Assembly (NCBI GenBank): GCA_947503265.1
Contig: CANNDC010000008.1
Location: forward strand, 62,001-126,000
Direction: 5' to 3'
Source: an uncultured Alteromonadaceae bacterium
GTDB taxonomy: Bacteria; Pseudomonadota; Gammaproteobacteria; Enterobacterales; Alteromonadaceae
DNA: 64,000 nt
In this document: one piece after another, positions 37,708-45,175 of the stretch
How positions within the stretch are numbered: the stretch's first letter is position 1
Layout of the letters: each line of letters begins with the position of its first letter
Notes under the pieces: generated by a model
Database searches by the model: none
What the model was told of the DNA's origin: nothing
The model's input: the letters and a program-made list of their open reading frames with translations, nothing else
Made by a program: the position numbers and the translations under genes

Positions 37708-39104
37708 TTTATTGGCACCTGTATTATGACTTTCAACCCACCAAAGGAGATATCATTACTGGCTTCTATTGTTCCTTTGTGCATGGCGACCGCTTGTTGC
37801 GTGATTGCCAATCCCAACCCAACACCGCCTGTGTCCCTGCTTCTGGAGGAAGAAAGGCGATAAAATGGTAGAAATACATGTTCAATTTCTGAGTCAGGAA
37901 CACCAGTACCATCATCGATTACTTGAATCTTAAGTGTATCCCTTTCTAGCGAAAAAGAAACTTGGACTTTAGTAGAACAAAATTTAACCGCATTATTCAC
38001 AACATTTCTCACTCCGCTTGCCAGTAACTCAGCATAACAATGGATATCTGAATCTGGGATTTCATTGAAGGTGAGCTGCTTGGATAAATTCTCGGCCTCA
38101 AATTGTGCATCAGACAATATTTCGGAGAGTAGTTCTGATATTGAAATACAAGTTTTCTCGGTATCTGTCACATTGGCTTCCAATTTTGATAGCCGTAACA
38201 CTTGTGCAATCATGCGCTCCATTTGTTGCGCTTCTTTTTCTACCCGGAGTAATTGTTTTTGTGTCACCTCACTGACGTTACTTTCTGACTGTTGCTGTGC
38301 AATTCCGATAGCAAGCTGCAGACGAGCTAAAGGAGATCTTAGTTCGTGGGAAATATCGGCAACCAAGCGTTTTTGACTTCCTAACAAGGTTTCCACTCTC
38401 TCAGTCATTTGGTTAAAATCTCGCGCTAACTGTCCCAATTCATCCCCGCGCTTATTCGCTATGGTCACTCGAGTACTTAACTCGCCTTGCGACATTTTCT
38501 GAGTGCCTTTTTGGAGCTCTCGAATGGGCTTGACTAAAGACCATGCCAAAAGCGCGCAGAGTAATGTGCTCAACAACAGTGCGGTTGCGATTAGTAGTCC
38601 AGGATGATTGCGTTGCAGACTTCGGATAATTCCTTGAGGTAACGGTTTACCTGCAAACAAGTAATAGCTTTTTCCGTTGATGATCGTTTGCCTAGGACCA
38701 TCGAAAACACCGCTTTTGGTGGTAATTCGAAAAGGAATATCTTGACCCAGAAGCTTTAGAAAAGGAGCTTGAGATGGTCCCATGCGACGTGGAAATCCAT
38801 AGATGAACTTGCCGCTTTGGGCATTGACCAATAGTAATGCCTGTCGATTACGCTGCCCTGCTCGATTCAGCAAAGAGACGAGGTTCGAGTCGGGTCTACG
38901 CTCAGAAATCAGCTCAATTCGATTGCCAATACTTTCAAGTCGGTTTATGTCTTTGGTTGTAAGCGGGTCAATGGTGTAACTAGAACTCAATTGTGTAACC
39001 AACCAAGATGTCGCCAGAATCATGGCAATCATGGCTAACCAAAACCAAAGAAATATTCGCCCAAATAGACTGTTAATGGGATTGAGTTTTCTGATCCAAC
39101 TCAA
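37704..39104 (-). CDS. cpxA: Envelope-stress sensor histidine kinase CpxA
   Basis: Inner-membrane kinase of 466 aa. TM1 is at about 14-38, a periplasmic sensor to about 170, and TM2 (LLIATALLLSTLLCALLAWSL) precedes HAMP. The H-box is DISHELRSPLARLQL, the N-box NVVNNAVKF and the G-boxes DDGTGVPD and GGVGLGLAI. Similarity to E. coli CpxA is clear in the kinase half; the sensor half diverges. It overlaps cpxR and the hydrolase by 4 bp each. The divergent Spy/CpxP-like gene supports the Cpx name. Confidence 0.88.
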   Translation of the reverse strand: MSWIRKLNPINSLFGRIFLWFWLAMIAMILATSWLVTQLSSSYTIDPLTTKDINRLESIGNRIELISERRPDSNLVSLLNRAGQRNRQALLLVNAQSGKFIYGFPRRMGPSQAPFLKLLGQDIPFRITTKSGVFDGPRQTIINGKSYYLFAGKPLPQGIIRSLQRNHPGLLIATALLLSTLLCALLAWSLVKPIRELQKGTQKMSQGELSTRVTIANKRGDELGQLARDFNQMTERVETLLGSQKRLVADISHELRSPLARLQLAIGIAQQQSESNVSEVTQKQLLRVEKEAQQMERMIAQVLRLSKLEANVTDTEKTCISISELLSEILSDAQFEAENLSKQLTFNEIPDSDIHCYAELLASGVRNVVNNAVKFCSTKVQVSFSLERDTLKIQVIDDGTGVPDSEIEHVFLPFYRLSSSRSRDTGGVGLGLAITQQAVAMHKGTIEASNDISFGGLKVIIQVPIK

Positions 39105-39796
39105 GGTTGCACCACAAACAAATAGCCGGTCCCACGAATGGTTTTTATTTTTTCGTTATCCGATAATTTCAATAGCTTTCTGCGAATATTGCTGACATGC
39201 ATATCAATCGATCGGTCAAATGCCATCAATTTGCGCCCCATCACTTTTTCACTTATATCTTCTTTACTGACAATCGCTCCTTTATTTATCATCAGTAATT
39301 GCAAAATGAGAAATTCCGTAGCAGTAAACTCCAATTGCTGAGAACTGCATTCCACCGTTTGGGTCGAAGGACAAAGTTTTAAGTCATCAATTTGCAAAAC
39401 TTGCTGAGATCCAACGGAGGGTAAATAGTCCATCCTTCTCACAATGGCTTTGATACGTGCCGACAATTCTCTGTGATTAAAAGGTTTTGCTAAATAATCA
39501 TCTGCCCCCAATTCCAAACCAAAAATTCTATCAAAGTCATCGCCTTTGGCGGTCAGCATCAATATTGGCGTCAAATGACTGACACGAATTTTTTTCAGCA
39601 CTTCAAAACCATCAAGTTTGGGTAACATGACATCTAGTAAAATTAAATCAAAATGGCGATTGCTGGTCGCAAATTCCAAACCTGATTCGCCGTCATGGCA
39701 AATGGTGATTTCATAACCTTGCGGTGACAAATATTCCTTCAATAACTCTGTGAGGGATATATCATCATCGATAATTAACAAAGATTTAGGTTGCAT
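39101..39796 (-). CDS. cpxR: Response regulator CpxR
   Basis: OmpR-family regulator of 231 aa. The receiver has the acidic pocket IIDDD, phospho-Asp in LILLDVMLPKLDG (about 55), Thr in LMLTAKG and Lys in LAKPF. The C-terminal winged helix reads LEFTATEFLILQLLM...SEKVMGRKLMAFDRSIDMHVSNIRRKL...IRGTGYLFV, matching CpxR in the recognition helix. It is first gene of the cpxRA operon and divergent from the Spy-like gene across a 181-bp region with a CpxR-type box. Confidence 0.92.
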   Translation of the reverse strand: MQPKSLLIIDDDISLTELLKEYLSPQGYEITICHDGESGLEFATSNRHFDLILLDVMLPKLDGFEVLKKIRVSHLTPILMLTAKGDDFDRIFGLELGADDYLAKPFNHRELSARIKAIVRRMDYLPSVGSQQVLQIDDLKLCPSTQTVECSSQQLEFTATEFLILQLLMINKGAIVSKEDISEKVMGRKLMAFDRSIDMHVSNIRRKLLKLSDNEKIKTIRGTGYLFVVQP

Positions 39797-39861
39797 ACAT
39801 GTCTACTTCAGATTTTCTGATACCTAACTATAATCAAGTTACGCTCATTCTCCGAATAAGA

Positions 39862-39877
39862 TTTACACAAGCTTTAC
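39862..39877. promoter_or_regulatory. CpxR-type box between cpxR and the Spy-like gene
   Basis: On the minus strand this reads GTAAA-GCTTGT-GTAAA: two direct GTAAA repeats with a 6-bp gap. The published CpxR consensus is GTAAA-(N4-8)-GTAAA with N5 most common. Placement between the divergent cpxRA operon and a Spy/CpxP homologue is where it is expected. Confidence 0.7.
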
Positions 39878-39977
39878 ATTAGCAAGACGTTTCTTTGCAT
39901 TGCAAGTCCTATAATTATTACCAAGTTCAAGCATCATTGTGATGCTGAATAATTATTGAGACACACAAGGTATCGTT

Positions 39978-40745
39978 ATGAAAAAATCATTGTTACTTAT
40001 TCCAGTCGTCGCAACCTTATTGTTTGCCGGCCAAGTTACAGCTAAACCGGAGCATGCCGAAAGAGGCAAGCAGTCCGCGGCAAAGGCACATAAGAAGTTA
40101 AATTTGACTGAACAGCAAATGGCAGATTTACGTGCCTTTAAAAAGCAAGGTACTGAGGATCACTCTGTCTTTAAACAGGATCTGAAAGAACTTGATAAAC
40201 AACTAGCAAGCGTTATAAAGGCATCAGATTGGGATGCTGATGCTGCCACACAGATTTTACAAGAAAAGCAAAAGTTGTTGTCAAAGTTAGCGCTTACTCG
40301 CGCCACAAAGCGCAATTTTATGTGGACTAATCTTTCTGAGGAGCAGAAAGAAAAGATGCAATCGTTTAAAAAGCGGGATGCAAAGAAAGGCACAAAACGC
40401 AAAGCGATGCGCAAATTTGCTCGATTGGATTTGTCTGATGAACAGAGACAGACCATTGTTGGCATAATGAAACAACAAAAATCAGACAATCAAGAATCTA
40501 TTGCTGCGAAAAAAGACTATAAGAAGCAGGAAGTTCAACTAATTCGTTCAGACAACTTTGACGCTGATGCTTGGCAACAACTTAATTCTGAGCAACAAGA
40601 ACTGAATTTGTCACTGGCACTGGCAAAAGCAAAAGGACGTCATTTAATATGGAATCAGCTTGATGAGACACAACAAGCAAAAATGGAAAAAATTACAAAG
40701 AAACGAAAAGGCAAAATGAAAAAGCACGCGAAGAATCGCATGTAG
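39978..40745 (+). CDS. Periplasmic Spy/CpxP-family protein with duplicated domain
   Basis: The product is 255 aa with a signal peptide (MKKSLLLIPVVATLLFAGQVTA). The mature protein contains two tandem Spy/CpxP-like helical units of about 105 residues. The first starts LNLTEQQMADLRAF (about 41), the second LDLSDEQRQTIVGI (about 150), each with an LTxxQ-type start. Each ends in an equivalent LSEEQKEKMQ / LDETQQAKME segment after SKLALTRATKRNFMWTN / LSLALAKAKGRHLIWNQ. Known: Spy is an ATP-independent chaperone and CpxP restrains CpxA. Both are single-unit dimers, so a fused pseudo-dimer is inferred. It is very basic (Lys-rich) at the C-terminus. Confidence 0.85.
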   Translation: MKKSLLLIPVVATLLFAGQVTAKPEHAERGKQSAAKAHKKLNLTEQQMADLRAFKKQGTEDHSVFKQDLKELDKQLASVIKASDWDADAATQILQEKQKLLSKLALTRATKRNFMWTNLSEEQKEKMQSFKKRDAKKGTKRKAMRKFARLDLSDEQRQTIVGIMKQQKSDNQESIAAKKDYKKQEVQLIRSDNFDADAWQQLNSEQQELNLSLALAKAKGRHLIWNQLDETQQAKMEKITKKRKGKMKKHAKNRM

Positions 40746-40778
40746 CAAATTCGCACGTAATTATGCTGTACGAAAGCA

Positions 40779-40830
40779 GATCATCACTTGCTCTTAGAGT
40801 GTGGCAGTGACACTAAGGGCTGTGATGATC
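40779..40830. terminator. Bidirectional terminator between the Spy-like gene and mgsA
   Basis: GATCATCAC (40779-40787) pairs with GTGATGATC (40822-40830), and an inner stem CTTAG.GTGT/ACACTAAG extends it. On the plus strand GCATTTTATT follows. The genes converge here, so it can serve both. Confidence 0.7.
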
Positions 40831-40842
40831 GCATTTTATTCT

Positions 40843-41259
40843 TTAATAATCTGGCACATCCCTTAGGTATTCATCGTTAGCAAATAGCGGTGACGTTATT
40901 AGCATATCCGCAGTAGCTCTATTGCAAGCAACAGGTAAATTCCAAACCGAACATAGTCGCAATAGCGCCTTTACATCAGGATCATGCGGTGCAGGATTCA
41001 ACGGATCCCAAAAGAAGATTAAGCAATCTAACTTCCTTTCAGCAATTAATGCACCTATTTGCTGGTCTCCGCCAAGTGGTCCACTTTTAAATCTATGAAC
41101 ATCTAAATTCAACTCCTTGGCAATCAGTCCACCTGTGGTGCCGGTTGCAACAAGTTTGTGGTGTTTGAGTAACTCAATGTGGTTGCGGCTCCATTCGATC
41201 AAGTCTGGTTTTTTATGATCATGAGCAACCAGTGCAATAGTACGATGATTAACAGACAT
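40843..41259 (-). CDS. mgsA: Methylglyoxal synthase
   Basis: Converts dihydroxyacetone phosphate to methylglyoxal, a bypass that relieves sugar-phosphate stress. The protein is 138 aa. Family blocks are [37 protein letters not shown] (catalytic Asp) and [21 protein letters not shown]. Its ATG lies 2 bp past the stop of the Kelch gene remnant, whose last codons hold its Shine-Dalgarno (AGGA). An original operon with that gene is possible. Confidence 0.95.
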   Translation of the reverse strand: MSVNHRTIALVAHDHKKPDLIEWSRNHIELLKHHKLVATGTTGGLIAKELNLDVHRFKSGPLGGDQQIGALIAERKLDCLIFFWDPLNPAPHDPDVKALLRLCSVWNLPVACNRATADMLITSPLFANDEYLRDVPDY

Positions 41260-41261
41260 TG

Positions 41262-41652
41262 TTATTCCTGATTGATTGTATAGTGAGAAATGGTTGTAAG
41301 GACAGTTTGATTCGGACCCATTCTACCAATGACTAAAAATTTTTCGTCATATTCTACAAGACCACGATGGTCCATTGTTACTTTTTCAGAATTAATTACT
41401 TTCCACGCATTTAATGACAAATCATACATCCAAACCTAGTCTCTTGAATAGGAAGCTTAATAGGAAGCTTGGATGGGAAGCTTGGCGGTTAAATCCGATG
41501 CCTTTATATTGGTACAGGTTAGTTGAACCGCCAGCATGCGCCGCTGAGAATTGCGGAAGCACGGCCATCAACAGCAATTTCCAACAAATAGGTAGTTTGG
41601 TACTAATCAGATCAATTAGCCGTAAAAAAGAATGAAACTGTATCAAAAACAC
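41262..41652 (-). pseudogene. Remnant of a secreted Kelch-repeat protein gene
   Basis: Two fragments lie in different frames on the minus strand. The left part (from about 41652 down to 41422) encodes a signal-peptide-like sequence (WKLLLMAVLPQFSAAHA) followed by STNLYQYKGIGFN, then runs into a stop. The right part (about 41433 to 41262, just after a TAG) reads VWMYDLSLNAWKVINSEK, MDHRGLVEYDEKFLVIG and [24 protein letters not shown]. That is a typical Kelch blade and C-terminus. A normal Kelch protein has about 300 more residues, so an internal deletion plus frameshift is inferred. AAGCTT tandem repeats lie at the junction. Confidence 0.55.
41447..41483. repeat. Short tandem repeat at the Kelch gene deletion junction
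   Basis: AATAGGAAGCTT occurs twice in direct contact (41447-41458, 41459-41470), then GGATGGGAAGCTT (41471-41483). It sits between the two coding fragments and could mark slippage or recombination that removed the middle of the gene. Confidence 0.7.
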
Positions 41653-42788
41653 ACTCTTTTAATTAGGTTTTGAAGCAGACTAATAGTCGGGTTTACATAT
41701 TTCAAATCAATAAATTCATCCGGTTGATGTGCTTGTTCAATACTTCCTGGCCCCAGAACTAAGGTGTCACACCCTAACAGATTCAAAAATGGCGCTTCTG
41801 TCGCATAGTTGGCATTTTCAACTTTAAAACCCGTTAATTCTTCTGCCAGATCGATCAGTCCGTGTTCATCTTTACAAGCAAAAGAAGGTGCTGTGGGATA
41901 CATAAGCTCGCGACTGATGCGTGCAGGATAATCCGAATACAAAGGACTCAATGTGTTGTCTATCATCTCAATGGCTTCGTTGTCTGACAATTGCGGGACA
42001 CAACGCAAATCAAAATTCATTTTACAGTGTCCACATATTCGGTTCTCTCCATCGCCACCGTGAATATGCCCGAGATTCAGCGTTGCTTGCGGCACTGAAA
42101 AGCTCTCATCGCGATAGTTAATTGACAAATTATCCCGCAAAGTTAACAAATGACCAATTGCCTTGTGCATAATTTCAATAGCATTGACGCCCTTGTCGGG
42201 ATCGCTCGAGTGCCCAGCCTTACCGTTGATATTTAAAGTATGCGCCATGTGCCCTTTGTGTTTGCCTATGGGCCTAAGTTCGGTAGGTTCGCCAATTATT
42301 GCCATATCTGGGTTAATCATTTGTTGCTCTGCAAAAAAACGCGCACCTGCCATCGAGGTTTCTTCGTCAGCAGTAGCAAGCACGTAAAGCGGTTTTTTCA
42401 ATTGGTGCAATGGAATATCTTTTATCGCTTCTAAAATGAAAGCGAAAAATCCCTTCATGTCACACGTGCCCAATCCAAAAAGTTTATTGTCATGCTGTTT
42501 TAAGGAAAACGGGTCCTGCTGCCATTTCCCTTCATCAAAAGGAACCGTGTCAGAGTGCCCTGCTAGCAATAGTCCTCCTTCACCACTACCAATTTTGGCA
42601 AGCATATTAAATTTGTTCCGAGATTCAGGCACTGAATGAATAGAGATGCTAAATCCGCATGAGGAAAATACATTACCCAACCAATCGATTAGTTGACGAT
42701 TTGATGCATCAATAGCAGGGTCAAATGCACTAATAGAAGGAATCGAAATGATATTTTGATAACTCTCTAAAAACGTATAATTTGCCAT
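41643..42788 (-). CDS. argE: Acetylornithine deacetylase
   Basis: M20-family zinc hydrolase releasing ornithine from N-acetylornithine; 381 aa. Metal ligands are in LLAGHSDTVPFD (His), LGTCDMKGFF (Asp) and ATADEETSMAGA (Glu-Glu), with a dimerisation domain after GHKGHMAHTLNINGKAGHSSDP. The frame opens at ATG 42797, but GGAA sits 9 bp before ATG 42788, and E. coli ArgE aligns from there. It is divergent from argCBFGH across a 510-bp region carrying the ARG boxes, as in E. coli argECBH. Use of ArgE means the linear arginine pathway. Confidence 0.95.
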   Translation of the reverse strand: MANYTFLESYQNIISIPSISAFDPAIDASNRQLIDWLGNVFSSCGFSISIHSVPESRNKFNMLAKIGSGEGGLLLAGHSDTVPFDEGKWQQDPFSLKQHDNKLFGLGTCDMKGFFAFILEAIKDIPLHQLKKPLYVLATADEETSMAGARFFAEQQMINPDMAIIGEPTELRPIGKHKGHMAHTLNINGKAGHSSDPDKGVNAIEIMHKAIGHLLTLRDNLSINYRDESFSVPQATLNLGHIHGGDGENRICGHCKMNFDLRCVPQLSDNEAIEMIDNTLSPLYSDYPARISRELMYPTAPSFACKDEHGLIDLAEELTGFKVENANYATEAPFLNLLGCDTLVLGPGSIEQAHQPDEFIDLKYVNPTISLLQNLIKRVCF

Positions 42789-42958
42789 AAAAATCATTTC
42801 CTAAACTTAGCTTGAAACCGCTTTCTGTAAGCATTCGATCATATTTCCAGATCATGCTTTTAGATATAGCGTTTTTTAATCTGATTCAAATTGCTTTTTA
42901 GCAATCCTATCTCAAATCGTCTTTGACAACAGTACAAACTTAAAACAATATATAAATC

Positions 42959-42997
42959 TATAAATATTTATTCACTTTTGTTGCATATTTATTTATT
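42959..42997. promoter_or_regulatory. Tandem ARG boxes (ArgR operator) between argE and argC
   Basis: Box 1, TATAAATATTTATTCACT (42959-42976), matches the E. coli ARG consensus TNTGAATWWWWATTCANW at 17 of 18 positions. Box 2 (42980-42997, GTTGCATATTTATTTATT) matches at about 15. They are separated by exactly 3 bp, the spacing ArgR hexamers require. The pair lies 171 bp upstream of argE and about 300 bp upstream of argC and can control both directions. Confidence 0.85.
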
Positions 42998-43144
42998 TGA
43001 TGGCATTCTATCGCCCTAAAAGTTAACTCGTCATTTCTTCATGAATTGACGAAGACGATGGAAACAAATTATTTCACTTAACGAATTTAAAATATTGGTT
43101 AAGTAAACTTTGTTCTAATAAATTGATTGGACTGTAAATTTAGA

Positions 43145-43207
43145 ATGAATATGACAAAAAGTTTATCCCTGCCTTGCTGCGCGCCAACGTCTTTTCGACG
43201 ACACTAG
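43145..43207 (+). CDS. Possible arginine leader peptide upstream of argC
   Basis: A 20-codon reading frame (ATG 43145, second ATG 43151) encodes MNMTKSLSLPCCAPT then SFRRH-stop. Two consecutive CGA arginine codons and a His codon immediately precede TAG. Fourteen bases later a hairpin followed by eight T begins, 90 bp before argC. This geometry (short ORF rich in the end-product amino acid, then terminator, then biosynthetic operon) is that of an attenuator. Against it, the Shine-Dalgarno sequence is weak and two Arg codons are few. I do not know a described homologue. Confidence 0.4.
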   Translation: MNMTKSLSLPCCAPTSFRRH

Positions 43208-43221
43208 ATTGAATTGCGTAG

Positions 43222-43276
43222 CGCGTTCTTTACCTGAGCTAGCATAGTATAGTATCAGGTAGAGAGCGTTTTTTTT
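43222..43276 (+). terminator. Intrinsic terminator or attenuator hairpin in the argC leader
   Basis: CGCGTTCTTTACCTGA (43222-43237) pairs with TCAGGTAGAGAGCG (43255-43268), allowing G-U pairs, around a 17-nt loop. TTTTTTTT follows (43269-43276). argC starts 22 bp later. There is no annotated plus-strand gene upstream that it could terminate, apart from the possible leader ORF. The GCGCG at its base could alternatively pair with GCGCGC at 43179-43184 inside the leader ORF, a possible antiterminator. Confidence 0.65.
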
Positions 43277-43298
43277 CCTTCTTCGAGAATAATTAATA

Positions 43299-44330
43299 AT
43301 GATCAAATCGTGTGTAATTGGAGCCAGTGGTTATACCGGCGCTGAACTAGTCAGGATTATTTCAAACCACCCTGAGTTTAGTTTGGAAAGTATATGGGTC
43401 TCCGAAAATAGCCTTGATGCGCATAAGAATATCAGTGCTATTCACCCGCAACTTACAGGCATAGCCGATATTGCTTTAAACCCTTTGCTACCTAATATAC
43501 TCAATGAATTGGCTGAATCTATGGATGCCATTTTTTTAGCAACGCCTCACCAAGCAAGTCATGATTGGATGAACCAACTTGCAGGAAAGCGCGCTAAGAT
43601 ATTTGACCTATCGGGTGCTTTTCGTCTGAAAGACACGCAGGTGTTTAGCCAGTATTATGGTTTTGCTCATGAACAAACAGAGTTACTTGCCCAAGCCGTT
43701 TACGGATTAGCAGATTTCGATGCAGATGCAATAAAAAATGCCAATATAGTAGCAGTCCCTGGCTGTTACCCCACCGCATCACTTACCGCATTGAAACCCC
43801 TGCAAAACAATGAATTGCTCGATTCGCAACATCGTCCAATCATCAATGCTGTTTCAGGCGTCAGCGGCGCAGGCAGAAAAGCAGCAATTGCAAATAGCTT
43901 CTGCGAAGTAAGTTTGCAAGCCTACGGGGTTTTGGGCCATCGACACCAACCCGAAATATCTGCGCACCTTGGAACTGAAGTCATTTTTACCCCCCATCTC
44001 GGTAACTTTAAGCGCGGTATATTAGCGACAGTGACAGTTAAAACGGCTGCTGGAACGACAGCTGAGAAAATAGCCAAGGCTTATCACGATGCGTACGAGC
44101 ATATAAATATCGTTCGGATTCTGGATACATTCCCGAGACTCGACGATGTAGTGAACACCCCTTGTTGTGATCTGTTTTGGAAGTTTGATGCTCAAAGTGG
44201 ATATTTGGTTATCAGCAGCGCCATCGACAATCTACTGAAAGGTGCGGCTTCTCAGGCGATCCAATGTGCCAATATTGGCTTTGATTTGCCTTCTGATCTG
44301 GGCCTACTCAACCAGAAGGCAGGCATCTAG
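43299..44330 (+). CDS. argC: N-acetyl-gamma-glutamyl-phosphate reductase
   Basis: NADPH-dependent third step of arginine synthesis; 343 aa. The Rossmann start is IGASGYTGAELVRII and the catalytic Cys lies in VAVPGCYPTASLTAL. HRHQPEISAHLG and the C-terminal dimer region are normal. It is first gene of argCBFGH; argB starts 3 bp after its stop. The 5' leader holds ARG boxes and a terminator-like hairpin. Confidence 0.96.
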   Translation: MIKSCVIGASGYTGAELVRIISNHPEFSLESIWVSENSLDAHKNISAIHPQLTGIADIALNPLLPNILNELAESMDAIFLATPHQASHDWMNQLAGKRAKIFDLSGAFRLKDTQVFSQYYGFAHEQTELLAQAVYGLADFDADAIKNANIVAVPGCYPTASLTALKPLQNNELLDSQHRPIINAVSGVSGAGRKAAIANSFCEVSLQAYGVLGHRHQPEISAHLGTEVIFTPHLGNFKRGILATVTVKTAAGTTAEKIAKAYHDAYEHINIVRILDTFPRLDDVVNTPCCDLFWKFDAQSGYLVISSAIDNLLKGAASQAIQCANIGFDLPSDLGLLNQKAGI

Positions 44331-44332
44331 CG

Positions 44333-45151
44333 GTGAAGAAGCAAATTGTCATTAAAGTGGGCGGCGCATTTCTGGATGATTTGTCTTTAGCTCAACCACT
44401 TATTGAAACCCTATCTCTTTTGAAGAATAGCCATGAAGTTGTTTTAGTGCATGGTGGTGGAAATGCAGTTGAAAAACTCCTAACAGAAGTAGGGCAATCA
44501 AGCGCCAAATTGGATGGTTTAAGAATCACACCAACTACGCAAATTGACTATGTGGTAGGTGCGCTAGCGGGCACTGTGAATAAGAAGTTATGCGCCTTGG
44601 CAAAGCAAAACAACATTTTGGCGACTGGGTTAAGTTTAGCCGACGGTGATATTGCACAATGCCATAAAATATCGGAACAATTAGGCTGCGTAGGACAGGT
44701 ATCTAAAGCAGGTAAAAATCTGATTAATACCTTGTTAAGCAACGGTTATTTCCCTATTATCAGCTCCATTGGTTCGGACGCAGAATCCAGCCTGAGCGGT
44801 GGTCAATTGCTCAATGTAAATGCTGATCAGGCAGCGACCGCCATTGCAAAGGCACTAGGCTGTGAATTATTTTTATTGTCAGATGTCCCCGGTGTGCTAA
44901 ATGCCAGCAAAATATTGCTCCCAACTCTCAATGCAGAATCTATTGATGGATTAATTGCAGATAACGTTATTCGAGATGGAATGATGGTGAAAGTCAGAGC
45001 CGCATTAGACGCCGCCAACGAAATTGGATTGCCCGTTACTATCGCTAGCTGGCGAAATCCGAAACATTTATTCGATGAGGACGATTCCTTAGCGAAAAAA
45101 GACAGTGCTGTTTCTGGAACGAAAATACTGCCAGAGACCACACTAACGTAA
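44333..45151 (+). CDS. argB: Acetylglutamate kinase
   Basis: Second step of arginine synthesis, phosphorylating N-acetylglutamate; amino-acid kinase fold. The protein is 272 aa, about 14 longer than E. coli ArgB because of a charged C-terminal tail (FDEDDSLAKKDSAVSG). Motifs: IKVGGAFLDD, VLVHGGGNAVEKLL, LNVNADQAATAIA and LLSDVPGVL. The absence of an N-terminal kinking helix suggests the arginine-insensitive dimeric type. It starts at GTG 44333. Confidence 0.95.
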   Translation: MKKQIVIKVGGAFLDDLSLAQPLIETLSLLKNSHEVVLVHGGGNAVEKLLTEVGQSSAKLDGLRITPTTQIDYVVGALAGTVNKKLCALAKQNNILATGLSLADGDIAQCHKISEQLGCVGQVSKAGKNLINTLLSNGYFPIISSIGSDAESSLSGGQLLNVNADQAATAIAKALGCELFLLSDVPGVLNASKILLPTLNAESIDGLIADNVIRDGMMVKVRAALDAANEIGLPVTIASWRNPKHLFDEDDSLAKKDSAVSGTKILPETTLT

Positions 45152-45175
45152 TTAAGTCGTTTAACAGGAAACGTC

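Noticed and set aside
41414..41635. Plus-strand 73-codon ORF between mgsA and argE
   Set aside because: It crosses the AAGCTT repeats antisense to the Kelch remnant. Its apparent repeat peptide is only the translation of that DNA repeat.
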